Source of the DNA: Solirubrobacterales bacterium
GTDB taxonomy: Bacteria; Actinomycetota; Thermoleophilia; Solirubrobacterales; Solirubrobacteraceae
Direction: 5' to 3'
Length of the DNA: 46,669 nucleotides
Assembly: GCA_025963965.1 (NCBI GenBank)
Contig: JAOPZS010000063.1
Span: forward strand, 1 to 46,669
Shown here: in pieces, positions 25,015 to 33,252 of the stretch
Layout of the letters: every line of letters starts with the position of its first letter
Position numbering within the stretch: the stretch's first letter is position 1
The notes under the pieces: generated by a model
Seen by the model: only the letters and a program-made list of their open reading frames with translations
The model's database searches: none
Told to the model about the DNA's origin: nothing
Made by a program: the position numbers and the translations under genes

Positions 25015-25980
25015 ATGGCGACGGGCTGCTTCATCTCGACCGGCCGCTCGCTGCCGGAGGCAGTCGAGCGCGTGAAGCTGGCCGAGTCGCTCGGCTTCGA
25101 GTCGGTGTACGTGACCCACGTCGCAGGGCGCGAGTCGTTGACCGTCCTGACGGTCTACGCGCAGGCGACGAGCAGGATCCGCCTCGGCACGGGGGTCGTG
25201 CCGATCTACACGCGCACACCGGCGACGATGGCGCAGACGGCGGCGACGATCGACGAGCTCTCCGACGGCCGCTTGACGCTCGGCCTGGGCGTCTCGCACC
25301 GGCCGGTCGTCGAGGGGTGGCACGGCCAGACGATCGACCGGCCGGTCGCCGAGATGCGCGAGTACGCCTCGATCGTGCGCGCGATCCTCCACGGCGATCC
25401 GCCTCCGCCCGGCGAGAAGTGGCAGACCGGCTTTCAGCTGCTGGGGATCGAGAAGCGCCCGGCCCTGCCGATCTACATCGCGGCGCTGTCGCCCGCGATG
25501 CTGCGCCTGGCCGGCGAGATCGCCGACGGCGTCGTGCTGTGGCTCTGCAACCCGCGCTACATCGCCGAGGTCGTCGTTCCCGAGGTGAGCGCCGGGCGCG
25601 AGAAGGCGGGCCGGAGCCTCGACGGGTTCGACATCGTGGCGGCCGTTCCCGGCGCCGCGACCGAGGACCGCGATGCGGCGTACACGGCGATGCGCAAAGA
25701 CCTGATCCCCTATTTCGGGCTGCCGTTCTACCGCGCGATGATCGAGCGAACCGGCTTCGGCGAGGACATCGCGGCATACGACGCCGCCTCCGGCGATCTC
25801 GCTGGGATGCAGGGCGCCATCTCCGACGGGTTCCTCGCCGAGCTGACCGCCGTCGGGACTGAGCAGGACGTGCGGGCGGGCCTCGAGCGCTACCGCGCCG
25901 CCGGGGCCGCCTCGCCGTGCATCGGGCCGATCCCGAAGACCGACTTCGAGCGCACGCTGCACGCCGCCGCCGGCGCCTGA
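25015..25980 (+). CDS. LLM-class F420-dependent oxidoreductase
   Basis: A 321-aa luciferase-like TIM-barrel protein. Family segments are RVKLAESLGFESVYVTHVAGR, TSRIRLGTGVVPIYTRTPATMAQTA (the F420/flavin phosphate site), ELSDGRLTLGLGVSH and PIYIAALSPAMLRLAGEIADG. Proteins of this kind mostly use F420H2, and the complete F420 pathway in the window makes that likely; the substrate is not evident. ATG at 25015 begins just before the first strand. Isolated between the meaB operon and dipZ. Confidence 0.85.
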   Translation: MATGCFISTGRSLPEAVERVKLAESLGFESVYVTHVAGRESLTVLTVYAQATSRIRLGTGVVPIYTRTPATMAQTAATIDELSDGRLTLGLGVSHRPVVEGWHGQTIDRPVAEMREYASIVRAILHGDPPPPGEKWQTGFQLLGIEKRPALPIYIAALSPAMLRLAGEIADGVVLWLCNPRYIAEVVVPEVSAGREKAGRSLDGFDIVAAVPGAATEDRDAAYTAMRKDLIPYFGLPFYRAMIERTGFGEDIAAYDAASGDLAGMQGAISDGFLAELTAVGTEQDVRAGLERYRAAGAASPCIGPIPKTDFERTLHAAAGA

Positions 25981-26039
25981 GCGGTGCCGCGAGGAGAGCG
26001 TGACGCGCACCGCCCCCGCCTTCGATCAGAACTGAGCAG

Positions 26040-27827
26040 ATGCTCGTCCTGATCGGCTTCGCCGTCCTCGCCGGCGCCGGTACGGCGCTGTCGCCATGCG
26101 TGCTTCCCGTGCTGCCGGCGCTGCTCTCGGCGAGCGCGCTCGGCGGTCGCAGACGGCCGCTCGGGATCGTGCTCGGACTGTCGGTGACCTTCACGGTGAC
26201 GATCGTGTTCCTCTCGAGCGTGATCGACGGGGTCGGTCTGGGCCAGAACGCCGTTCGCTACCTGGCCGTCGCGGTGCTGCTCGTCTTCGGCGTCGCGCTG
26301 ATGCTGCCCGAGGTGAGCGCGCGGATCGAGGCGCCGCTCTCGCGTCTGGCGCGTTTCGGCCCGCGCAGCGGCGGCGACGGCTTCGGCTCGGGGGTGCTCG
26401 TCGGCGGTGCGCTGGGCTTCGTCTACACGCCGTGCGCCGGCCCGATCCTGGCGGCCGTCGTTTCCGTCAGCGCCGCGTCCGGACGCACCCTGCCCGTCGC
26501 CCTGGCCTACTCCGCGGGCTCGGCGGCCGTGCTGCTCGTGCTGGCGCTCGGGGGGCGGCGGCTCAGCGCCAGGGTTCGGCGTGCGGGTCACGGCGCGGGC
26601 CTGCAGCGCCTGCTGGCGGCGGTGATGATCGTGACGGGCATCGCGATCGTCACGAACCTCGATCTCACCTTCACGAAGTTCGTCGCCAAAGACATCCCGA
26701 ACGTGAGCCTGACGGCGGGCCTGGAGTGCTCGAGCGCCGTCACCGAACGCCTGCACGACGTCACAGGACACCGGCCGAAGTTCACCCCGGCCAACGGCAC
26801 CTCCTCCTGCAACGGCACGTCGAGCACGGTCCGCACCGCCGCGCCCGGAGCCTCGCAGGCGACGCTGCTCGCCGCCGCGCAGGCGCTGCCCGCCCTCGGC
26901 GCGGCGCCGGAATTCACGGGCACGCAGGAGTGGTTCAACACCAACCGTGGGCGGGCCCTCTCGCTGCCGTCCCTGCGCGGCCGTGTCGTGCTCGTCGACT
27001 TCTGGACCTACACGTGCATCAACTGCATCCGCACGCTGCCCTATCTGAAGGCGTGGGACGCGGCCTACCGCCCGGACGGGCTGACGATAGTCGGCGTCGA
27101 GACGCCCGAGTTCGCCTTCGAGAAGGACGCCGGCAACGTTCGCGCCGCGATCGGTCAGTTCGGGCTGCGCTACCCGGTGGTCCAGGACAACCAGATGGGA
27201 ACGTGGAACGCCTACGGCAACCAGTATTGGCCGGCCGACTACCTGATCGACGCGAAGGGCCAGGTGCGCTACGCCGCCTTCGGCGAGGGCGACTACGCCA
27301 AGACCGAAACTGCGATCCGCGCATTGCTCGCCGAAAAAGGCAGCAGCGTCGGCGGGCGGGGCCGCCCTCGGGGCGTGGTCGTGCCGTCGCATCGGACGAC
27401 CCCCGAGACCTACGTCGGCACGGCCCGCGCCGAAGGCTGGCTGCACGGGCCGAAAGCGGGGCTCCACGACTACGGCGGGCCGGTCACAGCCGACCCGGCG
27501 CTCAACCAGTTCGTGCTCAGCGGCCGCTGGCAGATCGCCGAACAGCCGGCCACGGCCGTCGCCTCGGCCGGCATCGACGTCGAGTTCGAGGCGCGCCACG
27601 TGTACCTCGTGCTGAGCTCACCGCACGAACGCCCCCTGCCCGTGCAGGTGCTGCTGGACGGCCGGCCGATCAAGGCCTCCGAGGCCGGCGCGGACGTTCG
27701 CGGCGGAGTTGCGACCGTCCGCCGCCAGCGGCTCTACTCGCTCGTCTCGCTGCCCCGTGAGCGCCGCGGCCACCTGTCGCTGCGCCTCGCCCCGGGGCTG
27801 AGCGCCTACGCGTTCACGTTCGGCTGA
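26040..27827 (+). CDS. dipZ: DipZ-type fused CcdA/thioredoxin-like membrane protein
   Basis: A 595-aa protein in three parts. An N-terminal CcdA/DsbD-like membrane region of about six helices has cysteines in SPCVLPVLP (Cys20) and YTPCAGPIL (Cys132), which carry electrons across the membrane. A TlpA-like thioredoxin domain follows with active site Cys326-Ile-Asn-Cys329 (WTYTCINC) and QYWPADYLID. The C-terminal beta domain (about residues 440-595) is the DipZ-specific carbohydrate-binding-like module. The architecture is that of mycobacterial DipZ. It supplies reducing power to exported thiol proteins. The ATG at 26040 opens the first helix. Confidence 0.92.
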   Translation: MLVLIGFAVLAGAGTALSPCVLPVLPALLSASALGGRRRPLGIVLGLSVTFTVTIVFLSSVIDGVGLGQNAVRYLAVAVLLVFGVALMLPEVSARIEAPLSRLARFGPRSGGDGFGSGVLVGGALGFVYTPCAGPILAAVVSVSAASGRTLPVALAYSAGSAAVLLVLALGGRRLSARVRRAGHGAGLQRLLAAVMIVTGIAIVTNLDLTFTKFVAKDIPNVSLTAGLECSSAVTERLHDVTGHRPKFTPANGTSSCNGTSSTVRTAAPGASQATLLAAAQALPALGAAPEFTGTQEWFNTNRGRALSLPSLRGRVVLVDFWTYTCINCIRTLPYLKAWDAAYRPDGLTIVGVETPEFAFEKDAGNVRAAIGQFGLRYPVVQDNQMGTWNAYGNQYWPADYLIDAKGQVRYAAFGEGDYAKTETAIRALLAEKGSSVGGRGRPRGVVVPSHRTTPETYVGTARAEGWLHGPKAGLHDYGGPVTADPALNQFVLSGRWQIAEQPATAVASAGIDVEFEARHVYLVLSSPHERPLPVQVLLDGRPIKASEAGADVRGGVATVRRQRLYSLVSLPRERRGHLSLRLAPGLSAYAFTFG

Positions 27828-27908
27828 TGCGACGGTCGTCCAGGTGCAGCCGCCTCGGGTGCCCCGCCCGGTAGCCTTGGCGCCACAGCTGACCGCAACC
27901 GGGGGGTT

Positions 27909-28931
27909 ATGAAGATGAGGCGTCACGTGCACATGCTGCTTGCGAGCGGGGCAGCGATCGCGCTCACCGCGGTCCTGGCCGTACCGAGCGTGGCGAGCTC
28001 GCCACGCGCCCATCAGGCGGCGTGCGTTCCGGCGACGGACATCGAGGCGATCGTCGACGACTCGGGTTCGATGGCGATCACCGACACGAACCGGCTTCGC
28101 ATCCAGGCACTCGAGCTGTTCATCAACTCGCTCAGCCCCAGCACGTCCCTCGGCGCGGTGGAGTTCGGCGGCAACTTCTTCGAAAGCTCCACGCCGGCCG
28201 CCGACACGCTGTTCCCACCAGAGGCCGTGGGCACGAACTCGGCAGCGATGGGCGCGGCGCTCGTCAGCAAGATCAACGCCGACAACGGCGGAACGGACTA
28301 CAACGCAGCCTTCGCGCAGTCCGACGCCGCCAACCCCAACGCTCAGGCACGGATCTTCCTCACCGACGGCGGCCACGACATCGGCACCTACAACAACGGT
28401 CACCTGACCCACAAGGTGCCCACCTACGTGATCGGCTTCAGCCCCGGTGTGCAGGCCTCCGAAGACCAGGCACGCCTGAAAACGATCGCCGCCGACACGG
28501 GCGGGCAGTTCTACCCGCTGAGCGACTCGAGCGCGCTCCAGTCGGTGATGGACAACATCGCCGCCGCTGTGACATGCCAGACGCCGCCGCAGGCCTTCAC
28601 GGACAAGCTCAAGGCCGGAGCCGCGAAGACCCACACGGTCTCGGTCGGGGCCAGCACCAAGTCTCTGCAGATCGTCCTCTCCTGGACGAGCCCGCTGGAC
28701 AAGTTCGCGATCTCCAACTTGAAACTGACCAGCCACGGCAAGACGATCGCTCAGGCGGCACGCCGGGTCAAGCGGCTGGCGGTGAAGACGACAGCGGGCG
28801 AAACGTTCACGATCATTCGTGTCAGCGGGCTCAAGCGCGGAAAGCTGAGCTTCAAGGTCAAGGCCACCAAGGTCGGCTCGGGCCAGCCGCTGGTGACGCT
28901 CACGACCCAGGTGGGCAAGAGCTCGAAATAG
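27909..28931 (+). CDS. Exported von Willebrand factor A domain protein
   Basis: A 340-aa protein with a signal peptide (MRRHVHMLLASGAAIALTAV, cleavage near VASS) and a vWA domain. The MIDAS motif DDSGSM begins near residue 50, the metal-site Thr is probably in GGTDYNAAF, and the Asp is in LTDGGHD. A C-terminal Ig-like domain of about 110 aa follows (residues 230-340), with strands such as SLQIVLSWTSPLDKFAI, resembling the Ig-like modules downstream at 33-38 kb. No membrane anchor or LPXTG. It lies 81 nt after dipZ on the same strand. Adhesion or metal-dependent protein binding is the usual role; the ligand is unknown. Confidence 0.82.
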   Translation: MKMRRHVHMLLASGAAIALTAVLAVPSVASSPRAHQAACVPATDIEAIVDDSGSMAITDTNRLRIQALELFINSLSPSTSLGAVEFGGNFFESSTPAADTLFPPEAVGTNSAAMGAALVSKINADNGGTDYNAAFAQSDAANPNAQARIFLTDGGHDIGTYNNGHLTHKVPTYVIGFSPGVQASEDQARLKTIAADTGGQFYPLSDSSALQSVMDNIAAAVTCQTPPQAFTDKLKAGAAKTHTVSVGASTKSLQIVLSWTSPLDKFAISNLKLTSHGKTIAQAARRVKRLAVKTTAGETFTIIRVSGLKRGKLSFKVKATKVGSGQPLVTLTTQVGKSSK

Positions 28932-28940
28932 GCGGCTGAC

Positions 28941-28975
28941 GTGGCTGGGCGGCGCGGTCGGCGCCGCCCAGCCAC
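28941..28975 (+). terminator. Perfect 15-bp GC hairpin after the vWA gene
   Basis: Arms GTGGCTGGGCGGCGC (28941-28955) and GCGCCGCCCAGCCAC (28961-28975) pair perfectly around the 5-nt loop GGTCG, beginning 10 nt after the vWA stop. There is no U-tract, so it would be a U-less terminator of the kind proposed in high-GC actinobacteria. It also works in the opposite direction but nothing enters from that side. Confidence 0.65.
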
Positions 28976-29055
28976 GAGCCATCCGGCCCCGGCGCCCCAG
29001 GCCGCCTGCGGCCCTCGCACGGGGCTGCGGGCGCACCGAGCGGGCCGGCGGCGCC

Positions 29056-29061
29056 TACAAT
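29056..29061 (+). promoter_or_regulatory. Leaderless -10 box (TACAAT)
   Basis: TACAAT ends 7 nt before the ATG at 29069 and overlaps an alternative in-frame ATG (29060). It therefore sets 29069 as the likely start of the zinc-ribbon protein. Confidence 0.5.
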
Positions 29062-29068
29062 GCTCCCA

Positions 29069-29647
29069 ATGGAGGGCTCGATGGCCGAGACCAGTGCCCG
29101 CAGCTGGCTGCGCTGCTACCGCTGCTGGTCACAGGATCTCGAGGTGCAGGTCCACTACGAGGGGATCCACAAGATCGACCCCGACACGGGTGAGCGCGCC
29201 GAAGTGGTCGACGAGCTCCAGGAGGCGGTCGTTCAGTGCCTGGACTGCATGCACGACCAGCCGCACCTCGGCTTCAACAACGGGCGCGTCGAGCCGATCG
29301 AGGACCGCTGGGAACGGATGATCGCCGGTACCCCGTGGGTAGCCTCGTGCACGGTGACGGTCGACGCCGAAGACGTCGAGAGCTGCTCCGGCCCGGAGGC
29401 CGGGGACGCGCTCTCCTACGCCGCGTTCGGGGACCACGGCGTGCGCGAGTTCTTCACGCACGTCCGCTTCCACAAGCACGAAGACGACGCGCGAATCATC
29501 GTGCACCTGCTCGTCGAGCTCTACGCGCGCTCGCTCGAGGAGGCGACGGACGTGCTCGAGTCATCGGCGCGCGGCGCCCTGACGATCACCTCGCTGGCCG
29601 AGGAGTCGCGCCCGCCGGCCGCTGCCGGCGAGACCCACCGCGACTAG
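29069..29647 (+). CDS. Conserved hypothetical protein with two CxxC pairs, 192 aa
   Basis: Cys16-x2-Cys19 (LRCYRCW) and Cys57-x2-Cys60 (VQCLDC) could form one zinc ribbon, enclosing a beta segment. After this comes an alpha/beta region rich in His, Asp and Glu (EFFTHVRFHKHEDDARIIVHLLVEL) ending in a helical tail. ATG at 29069 is chosen from the leaderless promoter; ATG 29060 would add MLP. I do not recognise the family. It precedes the response-regulator gene by 68 nt on the same strand and could share its transcript. Confidence 0.7.
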   Translation: MEGSMAETSARSWLRCYRCWSQDLEVQVHYEGIHKIDPDTGERAEVVDELQEAVVQCLDCMHDQPHLGFNNGRVEPIEDRWERMIAGTPWVASCTVTVDAEDVESCSGPEAGDALSYAAFGDHGVREFFTHVRFHKHEDDARIIVHLLVELYARSLEEATDVLESSARGALTITSLAEESRPPAAAGETHRD

Positions 29648-29715
29648 CCGCGGCTTCAGTTGCCGCGCGTACGCGCCGATGCACTGGGAGCGAGAACTCG
29701 CCGGCGGGCACCAGT

Positions 29716-30351
29716 GTGGAACGGGCAATCAAGGTACTGATCGCGGATGACCATCCCCTGATCCTCCAGGGGCTACGTCGCACGCTCGAGGAATGCGACG
29801 ACATCGAGGTCGTCGGGGAGGCAAGAGCCGGCAGCGAAGTGCCGCCGCTCGTGCAGCGCCGGGCGCCGGACGTCGTGCTGATGGACCTGCGCATGCCCGG
29901 GCTCAACGGGGTCGAGTGCATTCGTGAGATCAAGGCATCGACCCCGAACGTCAAGGCGGTGCTGCTGAGCGCCTCCGAGGATCGCAGCGCGATCGAGGAA
30001 GCGATCGAGGCGGGTGCCAGTGGCTACGTCCTGAAGAGCGTCAGCGCGCTGGACGTGCCCGCGCTCGTCCGCCAGGTCGCGGCCGGCTCGACGATGTTCC
30101 ACAAGCCGGCCGCCGAGGCGTCCGGTGACGGCGCCGCCGACACAGACGCACCAGCGCTGACCGACCGCGAGACGACGATCCTCGCTGCCGTGGCAGGTGG
30201 CAAGACGACGAAGGCGATCAGCGCTGAGCTGTGGGTCAGCGAGCACACGGTCAAGTTCCACCTCACCAACATCTACCGCAAGCTCGGCGTATCGAATCGC
30301 AGCGGAGCCGTCCGCTACGCCTACGAGCACGGCCTCGCCGCGCGCGACTGA
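29716..30351 (+). CDS. NarL/FixJ family response regulator
   Basis: A 211-aa two-domain regulator. The receiver domain has the acid pair in VLIADDHP, phospho-acceptor Asp57 (VVLMDLRMPG) and the conserved Lys in SGYVLKSVSA. The LuxR-type HTH is LTDRETTILAAVAGGKTTKA, then LWVSEHTVKFHLTNIYRKLG. GTG at 29716 is chosen because the receiver begins a few residues later; the reading frame upstream lies over the preceding gene. The NarL-type kinase gene is convergent 15 nt downstream, the likely partner. Targets may include the exported-protein operon at 32685. Confidence 0.9.
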   Translation: MERAIKVLIADDHPLILQGLRRTLEECDDIEVVGEARAGSEVPPLVQRRAPDVVLMDLRMPGLNGVECIREIKASTPNVKAVLLSASEDRSAIEEAIEAGASGYVLKSVSALDVPALVRQVAAGSTMFHKPAAEASGDGAADTDAPALTDRETTILAAVAGGKTTKAISAELWVSEHTVKFHLTNIYRKLGVSNRSGAVRYAYEHGLAARD

Positions 30352-30366
30352 GCCGGTCCGCCGGGC

Positions 30367-31785
30367 TCAGCGATTTACACGCGCCGTCTGCCCGCCGGCG
30401 CTCTCGACCGCCGGAGCGTGCCAGCGCGGCAGCGCCAGCGTCACCTCGCTCGGCCCTCCGGGACGTGACTCGACGCGGCAGTGGCCGTTGAGCAGCCTGA
30501 CGCGCTCGTGCATGCCGGCCAGCCCCATGTGGCCGCTGCGCGCGGCGCGCAGCAGCTCGCTCTCGACGTCGAAGCCTCGCCCGTCGTCGCGCACGCGCGC
30601 GCGCAACCCGTCACGGTCGAGCGTGATCGTGACGCTGACCGCCGACGCCTCGCCGTGCTCTCGGACGTTGTTCAGGGCCTCGCCGACGACGCTCAGCACC
30701 GCCAGGCGCTGCGATGTCGAGATGCCTTCGAGGTCGCCCTCGCACGTGAGCGTCGGCTCGATCCCGCTGCGTGCCGCGAACGGCTCGAGCAGATCGCGCA
30801 GGGCATCCCGGAACGGACGGCCGACCAGCACATCGGAGTGGACTGAGGAGGAGATGCGTCTCAGGCCCCGCTCGAGCGCGACGAGCCGCGCGTCCAGATC
30901 GTCGAGGCGGCCGCCGAGAACCTCCTTGCCGCGCCGGCCCTCGAGCACGATCGCAAGCTGGCGACGGAAAAGCGCGAGGTCCTCCCCGACGAGCAGCAGC
31001 TCCTGCAACGGCCCGTCGTGGAGATCGAAGCCGAGCCGCGTGAGGCGACGCTCGCTCGCCTGCAGCAGCATCCGCTCGCTCGCTGCGCTGCTCGCCAGCA
31101 GCGACTCGCGCTCGAGGATCGCCGCGAGCGGCATCCGGGCCTCGGCCAGGAACGCGGCGGTGCGCTCCCGCCCGCCCCGCCGGCGGGCGACGAGCGCGCC
31201 GATCGGCTCGCCGGCACGGAGGATCGCCACGGCCAGCATCTCGCCGGCCGGCGTCGGTGAGGGGCGCTCACCGGCGATCGTCGCGCGTGCCAGCCTGGAG
31301 GCGGCCGGCGACGGAGAGCCCTGGCCGACATAGGTGGAGCAGAGGACGCGCCCGGGGCCGTCGGAGGACCATACCGAGACGTTCCGCAGCCGTGCGCAGG
31401 CCGCGAGCACCGCCAGCACGACCTCGCGCGCGAGGGACGGACCAAACGCCTGCAGCGCCGGTGCGTGAAGCGCCGCGCGCAACAGAGCGAGCGCCGGGAC
31501 CCCGGAATCTGCGAGCTCACAAGTCAACGCGGCGAGCTCCGGCGCACCGGGCCGGCGGTCAGCGACGAACTCGACGAGCAGCGACCCGGCAAAGGGAGCA
31601 GCGAGCATTCCGGCAGGATCCGGTTCGCCGTCGCAGGCGGGCAGTGTCAGGACGGCTCGCTCCCGAGCGGCCTGGACGGCTTCGGATCCGTGCTGCGTCT
31701 CGAGCCACCCGCGTGCCGCGAAGGACGCGGCGAGGTCGTCGAGGATGGGCGAATCGCCCGGCTGGTGGGTCGGCTCTGTGGTCAT
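30367..31785 (-). CDS. NarL-type sensor histidine kinase (cytoplasmic)
   Basis: A 472-aa kinase without membrane helices. Residues about 95-230 resemble a GAF sensor domain (VVLAVLAACARLRNVSVWSSD to GEPIGALVARRRGG). The HisKA_3 dimerisation segment carries the phospho-acceptor His256 in RLGFDLHDGPLQELL. The ATPase domain follows with N-box VVGEALNNVREHGEA, G1 DDGRGFD and G2 GHMGLAGMHERV. The soluble GAF layout suggests an intracellular signal. Downstream of the pseudo-receiver gene on the same strand (72-nt gap) and convergent with the response regulator. Confidence 0.9.
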   Translation of the reverse strand: MTTEPTHQPGDSPILDDLAASFAARGWLETQHGSEAVQAARERAVLTLPACDGEPDPAGMLAAPFAGSLLVEFVADRRPGAPELAALTCELADSGVPALALLRAALHAPALQAFGPSLAREVVLAVLAACARLRNVSVWSSDGPGRVLCSTYVGQGSPSPAASRLARATIAGERPSPTPAGEMLAVAILRAGEPIGALVARRRGGRERTAAFLAEARMPLAAILERESLLASSAASERMLLQASERRLTRLGFDLHDGPLQELLLVGEDLALFRRQLAIVLEGRRGKEVLGGRLDDLDARLVALERGLRRISSSVHSDVLVGRPFRDALRDLLEPFAARSGIEPTLTCEGDLEGISTSQRLAVLSVVGEALNNVREHGEASAVSVTITLDRDGLRARVRDDGRGFDVESELLRAARSGHMGLAGMHERVRLLNGHCRVESRPGGPSEVTLALPRWHAPAVESAGGQTARVNR

Positions 31786-31857
31786 GGACGGCCGTACGGC
31801 GCAGGCGTCCGCGGCGCCGAACGGTCCCTTGGTCTATCGGCAGCCGCTGCGCGGGAC

Positions 31858-32406
31858 TCAACCGGAGCCGGCGCGCCGTGCCGAGGCAGGCCACGCCGCG
31901 GCGCCGGCCACCGGCGGCAGTCGGCGCGCGCGGTCGCGCTCGCTGATCGCCTGGTAGAGCCGCTCGAACGGGCCCCACTTGTCGAGCACCGGCTGCTCGG
32001 AGCCTGCCGCCGCGTCGCCGGCGTCCCCAAGGTCTTCGGGCTCGCCCACCACCACCACGCCGACGGGAGCCACGCGGCGACCGGCGGCGCTGCCGGCGGC
32101 GTCGATTCTCGCGGCGATCGCTCGCGCCCGGCGCACGTGGTCGGTCGCCGGCGCGGCGAGCTCGACGACCAGCACGTCGACGTATGCGAGCAGGGCCTGC
32201 TCGTGCGCCTCACGTTCCTCGGCGGCGCTCAGCACTGAGCAGCCGCGCCGGCTCAAGAGCATCGTCGCGGCCGCGCGGAAGTATCGGTCACCGGAAAGGA
32301 CGAGCACGGAGATCGGCAGCAGGCGCACCACGTGCCCGCGACGCTCCTCGCCCGGAGGCACGCCGCCGGGCGGCTGGGGGTCGGGGGTGTCGGGGCCTGA
32401 GTTCAT
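31858..32406 (-). CDS. Pseudo-receiver domain protein (Asp-to-Glu)
   Basis: A 182-aa protein with a Pro/Gly-rich start, then a receiver-like fold: SVLVLSGDRYFRAAATMLLSRRG (strand 1 and helix 1), VDVLVVELAAP (strand 3) and GVVVVGEPEDL (strand 4). The phospho-acceptor position is Glu82 instead of Asp, as in phosphomimetic receivers, and strand 1 has only one acid. There is no output domain; the C-terminus is Ala/Arg-rich. ATG at 32406 is chosen because the region upstream is low-complexity. Operon with the histidine kinase, divergent from the exported-protein operon. Confidence 0.6.
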   Translation of the reverse strand: MNSGPDTPDPQPPGGVPPGEERRGHVVRLLPISVLVLSGDRYFRAAATMLLSRRGCSVLSAAEEREAHEQALLAYVDVLVVELAAPATDHVRRARAIAARIDAAGSAAGRRVAPVGVVVVGEPEDLGDAGDAAAGSEQPVLDKWGPFERLYQAISERDRARRLPPVAGAAAWPASARRAGSG

Positions 32407-32684
32407 TCGTTCGCGGCGCGTGACGCGCGCCGTCGCAGATGTTCGCCTTCGCGCGAGCGCACGCGTACTGGCCTTTGGTCTAGATCGGGCAGCCCACCCG
32501 AACGGCGGGCCGGCTCGCGTCACCGAATCGATCGCGCCGCGGCCAGGCGGGGCGGGCCCTCCTACCCGAACGTCTAGGCGCGACTAGCCGAAGGTCGGGC
32601 GTACCGGAGCCGTCGCCGCTTCACCATGCCCGGCCATGGAGCAGCTCGCTCCAACCTGAAACCAATCACAGGAGGAGTTGCTCT
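32407..32684. promoter_or_regulatory. Divergent intergenic region between kinase operon and exported-protein operon
   Basis: A 278-nt gap, the longest in the window. It contains two copies of ACCCGAACG (in CCCACCCGAACGG and CCTACCCGAACGT), a CTAG-N6-CTAG repeat around 32572-32590, the short hairpin GGAGC-N5-GCTCC near 32638-32652, and a strong GGAGGAG ribosome site before the GTG at 32685. The repeated elements are candidate regulator sites for the adjacent two-component system. No clear -35/-10 pair can be fixed. Confidence 0.4.
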
Positions 32685-33149
32685 GTGTCTCGCAAGGTAC
32701 TGAAGAAGAAGCGCACCATCACAGCACTCGCCGTCGTCGCCCTCCTGGCGATCGCCGGCGCCGCGTTCGCCTACTGGACGACCACCGGCTCGGGCTCCGG
32801 CTCCGGCTCGGTCGCCTCGAGCGGCGGCACCCTGACGTTGCACGGCACCGTCAGCAATGCACTGTCGCCCGGCGGCAGCTCACCCGTCGCCTTCACGGCG
32901 GACAACGCCAACTCATCGAGCGAGCTCGTCGGCACGGTTCACTCCGTCGTCTCGATCGACGAAGCGCACGCGACGGCCGGTTGCAAGGCGGCCGACTTCA
33001 CGGTCGCCGATGTCGTCGAGAACCAGGTCATCGCGGCCGGCGCATCCGGTGTCGCGCTCGCCAAAGGTGGCTCGATCGAAATGGCCGACACGGCCGAAAA
33101 CCAGGACGCCTGCCAGGGCGCCTCGATCTCACTGGCTCTGACCAGCTAG
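32685..33149 (+). CDS. Small exported protein with SipW/TasA-type signal
   Basis: A 154-aa protein: basic n-region (MSRKVLKKKRTI), hydrophobic core ALAVVALLAIAGAAFAYWTT, then a Gly/Ser run. The AYWT motif directly after the core is the pattern of SipW-dependent signals (TasA/camelysin-like exported fibre and matrix proteins). The mature domain of about 110 aa is beta-rich with two Cys (GCKAADF and NQDACQGAS) and is repeated at the C-terminus of the next protein. GTG with a strong GGAGGAG site, followed by a hairpin: the layout of a highly expressed major subunit. Role inferred. Confidence 0.72.
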   Translation: MSRKVLKKKRTITALAVVALLAIAGAAFAYWTTTGSGSGSGSVASSGGTLTLHGTVSNALSPGGSSPVAFTADNANSSSELVGTVHSVVSIDEAHATAGCKAADFTVADVVENQVIAAGASGVALAKGGSIEMADTAENQDACQGASISLALTS

Positions 33150-33161
33150 CAGCAGGAACTC

Positions 33162-33191
33162 GAGCGGGGGGGCGACTTCGTCCCCCCGCTC
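33162..33191 (+). terminator. Strong intra-operon hairpin after the small exported protein
   Basis: GAGCGGGGGG (33162-33171) pairs perfectly with CCCCCCGCTC (33182-33191), and CGA/TCG extends the stem inside through one G-U pair, leaving a CU loop. It starts 12 nt after the stop and is followed by CACCTTCTTC. It probably ends most transcripts or protects the 3' end of the first gene, giving less of the two large downstream proteins. Confidence 0.65.
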
Positions 33192-33252
33192 ACCTTCTTC
33201 ACCGTCACGGGCCCACCCGCCCAACCCCGATCAGGAGAGAAACGGTAACGAG

